Program-made: the position numbers and the translations under genes | Shown: piece after piece, positions 22,334 through 27,667 of the stretch | Numbering within the stretch: the first letter of the stretch is position 1 | Layout of the letters: every line of letters begins with the position of its first letter | The notes under the pieces: model-generated | What the model saw: only the letters and a program-made list of their open reading frames with translations | The model's database searches: none | What the model was told of the DNA's origin: nothing | Virus record (IMG/VR): IMGVR_UViG_3300000117_000145 | Coordinates: 771 to 30,333 of that record | Strand: one strand, 5' to 3' | DNA length: 29,563 bases | Source of the DNA: a virus

Positions 22334-22479
22334 TCTTCTCTTCCTACAATTACTACTTGTTTATCATGCTTAATACCACGATAAATTTCACTAAACCAAC
22401 GCTTTTGTTGGTTTGCGTGTTGCTTTTCACGACGCTCTACGGTGTCGTATGTTACACCACGATAAACTACCTTTGCCAT
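22330..22479 (-). CDS. Small conserved-type protein (49 aa), YRGVTYDT
   Basis: MAKVVYRGVTYDTVERREKQ then HANQQKRWFSEIYRGIKHDK. It has a strong AGGAG ribosome site 7 nt before the ATG and couples to the membrane ORF. The YRGV.YD opening resembles the cyanobacterial DUF4278 motif and other cyanophage small proteins. Function unknown. Confidence 0.7.
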   Translation of the reverse strand: MAKVVYRGVTYDTVERREKQHANQQKRWFSEIYRGIKHDKQVVIVGREE

Positions 22480-22546
22480 GATTTTACTCCTAAAGAAATG
22501 GAAAGTTAACCTTCTCTGCTTACGCAGGATCCGTATTCCCGTTCCT

Positions 22547-22717
22547 TCAGTCGTTTGCGTCCCAGTTACAAAAATCTCTTACTGTTACAGCGTCCTTAAT
22601 CGTTTCTACAAGCTCAACCTTTACGGCATCAGGTAGATCCGAATGATCTCTGATAGAGGAAATTAATTCTCTTGCCTCAGAGCAATTTAAGGTTGTATAA
22701 AGTAATAATTCAAACAT
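22547..22717 (-). CDS. Small conserved cyanophage-type protein (56 aa)
   Basis: MFELLLYTTLNCSEARELIS is followed by VKVELVETIKDAV and ends FCNWDAND. The MFE.LLYT.L.C..A.EL opening and NWDAND end are a pattern I associate with small conserved cyanophage ORFs. It is the first gene after the sigma70 promoter at 22782-22810. Its leader is structured and the ribosome site GGAG lies unusually far (13 nt) from the ATG. Function unknown. Confidence 0.7.
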   Translation of the reverse strand: MFELLLYTTLNCSEARELISSIRDHSDLPDAVKVELVETIKDAVTVRDFCNWDAND

Positions 22718-22775
22718 GGGATGAACGATGCTCCGTTCCGCGACTTACTTGCGTCGGGTTTCCCCGATGAACGAC
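22718..22775 (-). promoter_or_regulatory. Structured mRNA leader with GNRA hairpin and 9-nt repeats
   Basis: The minus-strand leader contains a hairpin TCGGG-GAAA-CCCGA with a GNRA tetraloop, then CGAC...GTCG, then GAACG-GAGCAT-CGTTC around the ribosome site. TCGTTCATC occurs twice (22766-22774 and 22720-22728), the second just before the ATG. The first copy could compete with the second for the GAACG strand, so two alternative structures are possible. Translational control is inferred. Confidence 0.5.
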
Positions 22776-22781
22776 AGGTCT

Positions 22782-22810
22782 ATTATAGACCCGATATTCT
22801 ATATAGTCAA
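22782..22810 (-). promoter_or_regulatory. Consensus sigma70 promoter (early)
   Basis: TTGACT (22805-22810) and TATAAT (22782-22787) with a 17-nt spacer. The -35 box directly abuts a 6-bp hairpin at 22811-22827. It should drive the small-ORF/thyX operon early in infection. Confidence 0.85.
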
Positions 22811-22925
22811 GTGGTTGTATTAACCACTACAAAAAGTTCGGTTTGATACAACTTTTTGTATTACAATTTTAAAAAACCTTAGAGAGAAAATTTTTACCGG
22901 GATTTTTTTCCGCCGATTTTGGGAA
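22811..22925 (-). terminator. Non-coding gap with inverted repeats, probable terminator
   Basis: Between the stop of the 114-aa gene and the early promoter lie two inverted repeats: ACAAAAAGTT / AACTTTTTGT (22829-22838 and 22850-22859, 10 bp, 11-nt loop) and GTGGTT / AACCAC (22811-22827). The T-rich arm suggests termination of the upstream genes. No ORF is seen here. Confidence 0.45.
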
Positions 22926-23270
22926 TCACTTTCGCTTTTTGGTTTCGGGTGCCTTATTGCCCCAGAGTTTTGGATTGACTGTACCGTATCCATACTCAAT
23001 GTTTTGCACTGATAATGCACCATAAGTATCATAGTACATATCAAACAAACTTACCTGACTCTTACAACGAGTCAAATCCATGTAAGTTTCTCCATCAACA
23101 ACATAAGTAATCAAATACGCATCATTTGGGAGAGTCTTATCGTTTGCTAACTGGCGTGTTGTTTTTTCTTGCAAAACCTCACATCCATACTTTGGACCTA
23201 ATGGTTTGATGCTAGGTTGTTCCATAGTTTTTTCTTTTTTCTTTGGCGGATCTGCCAGTTTATTTGCCAT
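22926..23270 (-). CDS. Conserved phage protein of unknown function (114 aa)
   Basis: Start MANKLADPPKKKEKTMEQPS with a Lys/Pro-rich, probably flexible N-terminus. A folded core follows with DAYLITYVVDGETYMDLTRC and VSLFDMYYDTYGALSVQNIE, ending in a basic tail. The ATG at 23270 overlaps the previous stop (TAATG), so it is preferred to the upstream ATG at 23288. I recognise no domain. Coupled expression with the 189-aa gene suggests a shared role. Confidence 0.7.
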   Translation of the reverse strand: MANKLADPPKKKEKTMEQPSIKPLGPKYGCEVLQEKTTRQLANDKTLPNDAYLITYVVDGETYMDLTRCKSQVSLFDMYYDTYGALSVQNIEYGYGTVNPKLWGNKAPETKKRK

Positions 23271-23839
23271 TACGAACGACCTCCCCATTTAATATCAGGA
23301 TATGCTTCAGCAACAATTTCTTTGGTGATCTTATACTTATCAGAGAGTTTTTTATCTTTTACCAAACAAAGAATCTCTGCTTCAAGTGGATGAAGTCCTT
23401 CGAGAATATTAATAAACATGGTTTCACGACGAATATTATTAAGACCATCGTTACCACCTTTAATAAATTGATAAAAGTGTTTAAATTCTCTACGGATAGT
23501 AGTATGTCCTTGTCTATCACTTGCACCCAGAGAAAAAGATCCTGTAGTGTGCATCTTACGGACTTCTTCTGTAATTTTAGTAGTCAAAGATCCTTTATTT
23601 TTTGATTGCTCTTCATATCCAGAATAAGGCACTTCACCCTCTGGTAGCAGTGTAATAATACTATCATCAAAATTCCAAATAAGCACTGCTTTCAATGAAG
23701 GATCATCATATTTTTTGAGAACTTCAACTTTTTTTGCTTTGGATCTTTGCTTCGATACTAAATCTAAAATTTCAAATACAAAAGGATTTTTTGGTAATTC
23801 AAGACTCGTCGTAGTCGTCTTCTTCTGTGCTGTTGTCAT
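23270..23839 (-). CDS. Conserved protein, probably DUF6433-like (189 aa)
   Basis: The chosen start MTTAQKKTTTTSLELPKNPF has a K/T-rich N-terminus. The core FEILDLVSKQRSKAKKVEVL, then KKYDDPSLKAVLIWNFDDSI and LLPEGEVPY, is a pattern I know from T4-like marine phages, and it ends with a helical part (ILEGLHPLEAEILCLVKDKK, then YKITKEIVAEAYPDIKWG). The start lies inside the preceding gene (41-nt overlap). An upstream ATG at 23863 is less likely because it doubles the overlap. Function unknown. Confidence 0.7.
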   Translation of the reverse strand: MTTAQKKTTTTSLELPKNPFVFEILDLVSKQRSKAKKVEVLKKYDDPSLKAVLIWNFDDSIITLLPEGEVPYSGYEEQSKNKGSLTTKITEEVRKMHTTGSFSLGASDRQGHTTIRREFKHFYQFIKGGNDGLNNIRRETMFINILEGLHPLEAEILCLVKDKKLSDKYKITKEIVAEAYPDIKWGGRS

Positions 23840-24032
23840 GATAGTTTTCAAAATTAAATGCAATTACTTCATCAGGTATTAAATTCCCTTGGTTGTCAAA
23901 CATTTCAGGATGAGGTCTTGGCACTTCCCGATAATTCATCATATATTCTCGTGCAGTCCATCCAATCACCACTCCCATTATGAGAAACAAAATAGTCAAA
24001 AACGAACCAAAAACTAAACTAACTGCTAACAT
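23799..24032 (-). CDS. Small membrane-anchored protein (77 aa)
   Basis: MLAVSLVFGSFLTILFLIMG then VVIGWTAREYMMNY is one N-terminal membrane helix (residues about 2-25), followed by a polar tail: REVPRPHPEMFDNQGN, then an acidic end with DDYDES. A strong GGAGA ribosome site lies 9 nt before the ATG. The acidic end is read in another phase as the K/T-rich start of the next gene. It is probably in the cytoplasmic membrane with the tail inside. Role unknown. Confidence 0.75.
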   Translation of the reverse strand: MLAVSLVFGSFLTILFLIMGVVIGWTAREYMMNYREVPRPHPEMFDNQGNLIPDEVIAFNFENYHDNSTEEDDYDES

Positions 24033-24220
24033 TTTTCTTTCTCCGGGAAACTAAATTTCTCTTCCTTGTGCTAAAGGAAAACTCAAAGTAGATGTTTACT
24101 TCCCGATTTAGAAAGCAAACCATCTTCTCAAAGATGATGTGGAATGGGTGTGTCTGCTTTCTTTTTCCTCCATTAAGAATGAATTCAACACCACGATTAC
24201 TGTGGTTATTTTTATTTATG
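24033..24220 (-). promoter_or_regulatory. 188-nt leader/gap between glutaredoxin and the 77-aa gene
   Basis: No convincing gene. It holds a CATAAATA late-like box (24213-24220) directly after the glutaredoxin stop and two small hairpins on the minus strand: ACCAC-GTGGT at about 24188-24206 and TTCCTT-AAGGAA further down. An 82-codon frame (24019-24267) crosses it but overlaps glutaredoxin and has an unconvincing composition. A 34-codon frame from the ATG preceded by GAGAAG is the only plausible small ORF. Confidence 0.35.
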
Positions 24221-24463
24221 TCAGGATCCGACGACTTGTTGTTCTCTGAGAAACTTGATTGTATCAACTGCGCCTCCTAGTTTTTTCTCATCACAAAGTA
24301 CCTGTGGAAAGGTAGATCCTTCACCAAATTCGGCATAAAACTGCTCTCTGGTAAAGTCCTCTCCAAGAGTATACACCACAAATTTACTGCCTGTCAACTC
24401 TAAAACAGTCTTGACTTTTTGGCAATATGGACAGTCTTCTTTTGAATAGATTGTAAAATTCAT
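24221..24463 (-). CDS. Glutaredoxin
   Basis: An 80-aa protein with start MNFTIYSKEDCPYCQKVKTV. The active site CPYC is at residues 11-14. STFPQVLCDEKKLGGAVDTI carries the cis-Pro and the GG motif that bind glutathione. Phage glutaredoxins reduce ribonucleotide reductase and thus support dNTP supply. An upstream ATG at 24481 lies only 8 nt after the CTAAATA box and would give a nearly leaderless mRNA, so the second Met (with AGAAGAT before it) is preferred. Confidence 0.9.
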   Translation of the reverse strand: MNFTIYSKEDCPYCQKVKTVLELTGSKFVVYTLGEDFTREQFYAEFGEGSTFPQVLCDEKKLGGAVDTIKFLREQQVVGS

Positions 24464-24488
24464 ATCTTCTGTAAGAACCATAGTGACT

Positions 24489-24495
24489 TATTTAG
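24489..24495 (-). promoter_or_regulatory. Late promoter-like box (CTAAATA) of glutaredoxin
   Basis: CTAAATA lies 26 nt before the preferred glutaredoxin start. This spacing equals that of the other boxes in the window and supports both the promoter and the start choice. Confidence 0.45.
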
Positions 24496-24514
24496 ATCAC
24501 TCTATATTATCCAA

Positions 24515-24533
24515 ATATTATATCATATAATAT
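24515..24533. repeat. 19-nt AT-only palindrome
   Basis: ATATTATAT and ATATAATAT flank a single central base (8-bp stem with a 3-nt loop as RNA) directly after the stop of the fibre-assembly gene. It could be a weak hairpin, a processing site or a binding site. Confidence 0.6.
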
Positions 24534-25009
24534 CATGAAGTTGAACTATCTCCACCAGAATTCAATTCTTCAAGTGTTGGCCAAACAACTTCTAATGGAT
24601 TTGTTGTGGAAGATGTAATATCCCTGAGTGCCTGAATGTATGTGTCTAAATCAGAAATACTATCAGTTGTAGTAGTAATACCCAGTCTAGTTTCACTCAA
24701 ATTTCTCATAACTCTCCATTCAACTTCATTAATCTTTAAATCCCTAGTTTCTCTAACTTCTGTCCAGAGTTCTGCCGTTCTAGAATTAATTTCTTCTGCG
24801 GTTAATGAAACAACTTCCCATGCAACACCATTCCAAACTACCTTTTGAGTATCACCATCAAAAGGTGGCGAATCTCCTGCAGCAACATACCCCGCATCAG
24901 TGAGTTCTTCTTCAGTAAATGTAGAAGAATCTGTTCTCGTGCTACCATCAGAAAGACGAATTCTTTCTGGTAATGGTCCTGGATATTGTTCTTTGTATGA
25001 ATAAAGCAT
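24533..25009 (-). CDS. Tail fibre assembly-type protein (158 aa)
   Basis: MLYSYKEQYPGPLPERIRLS then TFTEEELTDAGYVAAGD and VVWNGVAWEVVSLTAEEINS, and later RDLKINEVEWRVMRNLSE, followed by LDTYIQALRDITSSTTNPLE and VVWPTLEEL. The W....R..E.....Y..ALRD......P..V.WP pattern is that of phage tail fibre assembly/XkdW-type proteins. These are small chaperones or accessory subunits encoded next to the fibre, as here. It has a perfect AAGGAGAT ribosome site, and it is the last gene of the fibre module. Confidence 0.75.
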   Translation of the reverse strand: MLYSYKEQYPGPLPERIRLSDGSTRTDSSTFTEEELTDAGYVAAGDSPPFDGDTQKVVWNGVAWEVVSLTAEEINSRTAELWTEVRETRDLKINEVEWRVMRNLSETRLGITTTTDSISDLDTYIQALRDITSSTTNPLEVVWPTLEELNSGGDSSTS

Positions 25010-25020
25010 TTTAAATCTCC

Positions 25021-26190
25021 TTAATAAACAGCAACATATAAACTATCAGTTCCATTCATTGTTGAACTCATACTGGTAGGACCCGTAAGAGCATGAATAA
25101 CTCTTATATATTCTCCACCACTAAAAGTGTATGTAGGACTCCTCATAACAGTTCCAGAATATCGTGTAGACCCACTTGTCTCACGATATGCATAATAAGT
25201 GGAAGATGATTGTAAAATTGTTCCATTACCTACAGGTGCGAGAGTATTAGATCCACCATTTATAGAAAATTTATATGTACTACTAATACCATCTGCAGCA
25301 CCTGTGTAACTTGAACCAGTGGATGTTGCCCAACTAAATCTACTAATACTGGCACTAGTTGTTATACTCGTATAGGTATAACCAGATGCCGTTGCGGGTG
25401 TCACAGGAAAACCTTGAGTAGAAGTTCCACCAATTTGTGATGTATAGGTCTGCCATGCAGAACCACTACCTCCAGTACTAGTATTAAAGATCCAAGATGC
25501 TACAAGAGTAGTTCCAGATATAACCTGAACACCAGCGATTGGAATATCATTATAAAAAGTGGTTGATGCTGTTACTTTTACTCCAATATAAACTCTTCCC
25601 GTACCAGTAAAATCAGTTTGAACTTGACCAACATCATATGGACCATTATAGTCACTAGTAGTTCCCATATATGATTGCGAATCAATAAATCTATTGCTTA
25701 TTTCGTAGAAAGATGTTGTAATATCAGTTCCGACAGGAAGTGCGGCATCAGTTACAGTCAAATTAGCAGTTTCATTTAAAACTAGACCAGATGTTGAACC
25801 TAGTCTTATTTGCAATTTAACAACATTATTTTCAGCAAGTCCATCAGCAGTCGGTTTGATAGCAACACTAGTAGTATTATTAGTTATAGTAATACTTCCA
25901 CTTAATCCCAGATCAAAATCAGCTGCTGACAAAGAAGTACCAGATACATTAGCAATAGTCCAATAAACAATATCACCATTATTAAATCCTTCTGTAGTTA
26001 TACTAAAAGTTGAAGTAGAACCTTCAGGAAAAGTTGTACCATTACTATTAGATATAGTTGTAACTTTCTTAACTATTGGCCATTTACCATCTATTTCCCC
26101 ATTATAATTATCAAAAATCTCATGCACACCAGATGCACTAGTTAAAGATATTTGTTGTTTTTGACCAATTATTCCCGAATTTCTTCTCAT
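25021..26190 (-). CDS. Tail/virion structural protein with Calx-beta-like domain (389 aa)
   Basis: MRRNSGIIGQKQQISLTSAS is followed at about residues 45-150 by a beta-sandwich: FPEGSTSTFSITTEGFNNGD, IVYWTIANVSGTSLSAADFD, SVAIKPTADGLAENNVVKLQ. This order resembles Calx-beta/Ig-like repeats of adhesive proteins. The remainder is Ser/Thr/Gly-rich with aromatic strands and a C-terminus GPTSMSSTMNGTDSLYVAVY. A ribosome site (GAGG) precedes it. Position between the glycine-rich protein and the assembly protein suggests a fibre or baseplate-periphery component. Confidence 0.7.
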   Translation of the reverse strand: MRRNSGIIGQKQQISLTSASGVHEIFDNYNGEIDGKWPIVKKVTTISNSNGTTFPEGSTSTFSITTEGFNNGDIVYWTIANVSGTSLSAADFDLGLSGSITITNNTTSVAIKPTADGLAENNVVKLQIRLGSTSGLVLNETANLTVTDAALPVGTDITTSFYEISNRFIDSQSYMGTTSDYNGPYDVGQVQTDFTGTGRVYIGVKVTASTTFYNDIPIAGVQVISGTTLVASWIFNTSTGGSGSAWQTYTSQIGGTSTQGFPVTPATASGYTYTSITTSASISRFSWATSTGSSYTGAADGISSTYKFSINGGSNTLAPVGNGTILQSSSTYYAYRETSGSTRYSGTVMRSPTYTFSGGEYIRVIHALTGPTSMSSTMNGTDSLYVAVY

Positions 26191-26202
26191 TTTATATTAC
26201 CT

Positions 26203-27270
26203 CTATACTCTAGTAATTTTTGCATATCCATTTGTTGCATTCGCTCTAAGATGACCACCAGTTCCTCCATCAGCACCTGCAGTAGCAGAAACAAGTGTTC
26301 CAGTCCAATAAGATCCTCCTCCGCCAGCATTTCCCCAAGTACTACCTGACCAATCATTACCAGCAGGACCACCAGTATATCCGCCGCCGCCACCGCCGCC
26401 TTCACCATTTCCGTTAGATCCTCCACCACCCCCAAATCCCCCATATAGAGCAGTAGTGTCAGTAGAAGTACCACCTTGCCAATTGGGAGTTCCGGAACTA
26501 TGACCACCGTCTGCTTGACTAGCAAGGTCAGAACCATCACTCAACCAACCAGCACCGCCAGCAGAACCACCAAAACTTCCTGTTGTAGAAAGTCCACCAC
26601 CATACCCAATACCGTTAGTAGATCCAGTACCATTACCAGTTCTTCCATTAATAATAGTATTTACAGCAACTCGTCTACTATCACCATTAGAATTATTATT
26701 TCCACCCAATCCGTTACCACCATTGCTGGTGCTATTTCCATGTCCCCATCCTCCTCCACCACCAGCAACAGCAACTAAACCAGAACCTCCAATAGAACCA
26801 GTATAAATCCAAGTTCCTCCACCACCGGCAGATCCATTTTTAGATACCGCACCAGTTGGTGTTTGTCCAACAACAATATTATAAACTGTTCCTTTTGTCA
26901 AGTTAACTCTTGTTATGATAAGTGCTCCCTGTCCAGGATCACGTGGATTATAAGTACCTGTCGTATTACCTCCACCACTTCCACCTCTCAACTCTATTTC
27001 ATATGTGCCAGTTTCCGGAGCAGTCCATTGCTGTATTCCACCACTTACAGAAAAATAAGATGTCAAAAATACAGCACCAGAATATGCACTTTGACACTGA
27101 GCAAGAGTTGGTCCTTGATATCCACTTACTCCTGCACTAGTAAATGTGAAACTAGTAAATGAATATAGCGCATCACCGATAACTTGTGATGCAATTAAAT
27201 CATAAACTCCTCTTTTTTCACTTATATTACCAAATCCAATTAAACCACCATTTTTAGTATAATATCCCAT
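26203..27270 (-). CDS. Glycine-rich structural protein, candidate adhesin (355 aa)
   Basis: The N-terminus MGYYTKNGGLIGFGNISEKR leads to FTFTSAGVSGYQGPTLAQCQ and a beta domain QWTAPETGTYEIELRGGSGG. GQGALIITRVNLTKGTVYNI then VVGQTPTGAVSKNGSAGGGG is the usual pattern of the glycine-rich domain family (PF12810 type). Long Gly/Ser/Asn runs follow (GGFGGGGGSNGNGEGGGGGG) and the end is TNGYAKITRV. The distal glycine-rich loops resemble the polyglycine adhesins of T-even phages (gp38 of S16 type), so a receptor-binding role is an attractive inference. It lies 2 nt after the upstream gene. Confidence 0.75.
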   Translation of the reverse strand: MGYYTKNGGLIGFGNISEKRGVYDLIASQVIGDALYSFTSFTFTSAGVSGYQGPTLAQCQSAYSGAVFLTSYFSVSGGIQQWTAPETGTYEIELRGGSGGGNTTGTYNPRDPGQGALIITRVNLTKGTVYNIVVGQTPTGAVSKNGSAGGGGTWIYTGSIGGSGLVAVAGGGGGWGHGNSTSNGGNGLGGNNNSNGDSRRVAVNTIINGRTGNGTGSTNGIGYGGGLSTTGSFGGSAGGAGWLSDGSDLASQADGGHSSGTPNWQGGTSTDTTALYGGFGGGGGSNGNGEGGGGGGGYTGGPAGNDWSGSTWGNAGGGGSYWTGTLVSATAGADGGTGGHLRANATNGYAKITRV

Positions 27271-27272
27271 AA

Positions 27273-27632
27273 TTAACTAATTTCTTCATAAGAACAGAAT
27301 GCGTGCAGATCAAAAGTGTTGCTTGCATATAAGTATAATCCACTATTTTCTTCAAGATATATTGAAGTATCTTTTGAAATTAAAACAAGAGTTGCATCAG
27401 CAGGAACTGATACAGTCCATGCAAGCATATAGTTAGTACCAGCTTTGCTCACATATGCTGTAAGATCGGCAGCATTCGTTCCATCAACGTTAGCAACGGT
27501 TAAAGTATTAATTTTAATAATTTTTCCACTAGATGTTGGATTTGATACTATTGCGGAACCAACAGTTCCAAGTCCAAGACCAGCCGATTTTCCGTAGATA
27601 CTTGTTGCATTTATTATATTTGGATTAGCCAT
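27273..27632 (-). CDS. Small beta-rich virion protein (119 aa)
   Basis: MANPNIINATSIYGKSAGLG, TSSGKIIKINTLTVANVDGT, NAADLTAYVSKAGTNYMLAW, TLVLISKDTSIYLEENSGLY. A compact beta-sandwich with no Cys-rich or catalytic motif. The TLVLI.KDT..YL.EN segment resembles VLPNDTLFLIDGRLVLE of the 223-aa protein (948-1619), so the two may share a fold and both accompany fibres. A strong TAGGAGA ribosome site and an AATAAATA box lie upstream. Confidence 0.75.
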   Translation of the reverse strand: MANPNIINATSIYGKSAGLGLGTVGSAIVSNPTSSGKIIKINTLTVANVDGTNAADLTAYVSKAGTNYMLAWTVSVPADATLVLISKDTSIYLEENSGLYLYASNTFDLHAFCSYEEIS

Positions 27633-27659
27633 TCTCTAGAGTGTTTCTCCTATTAAAAA

Positions 27660-27667
27660 TATTTATT
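27660..27667 (-). promoter_or_regulatory. Late promoter-like box (AATAAATA)
   Basis: AATAAATA overlaps the stop of the collagen-like gene, 28 nt before the start of the 119-aa gene; the ribosome site TAGGAGA follows. It fits separate late expression of the adhesin module. Confidence 0.5.

Noticed and set aside
22500-22780. tRNA gene in the GC-richer small hairpin region
   Set aside because: The hairpins do not form a cloverleaf and no T-loop (GTTCRANNC) with matching acceptor stem is seen; no tRNA was found in the rest of the window either.
24019-24267. 82-codon ORF between glutaredoxin and the membrane protein
   Set aside because: It overlaps both neighbours, its composition is like shifted-frame DNA, and no ribosome site is seen at the start.
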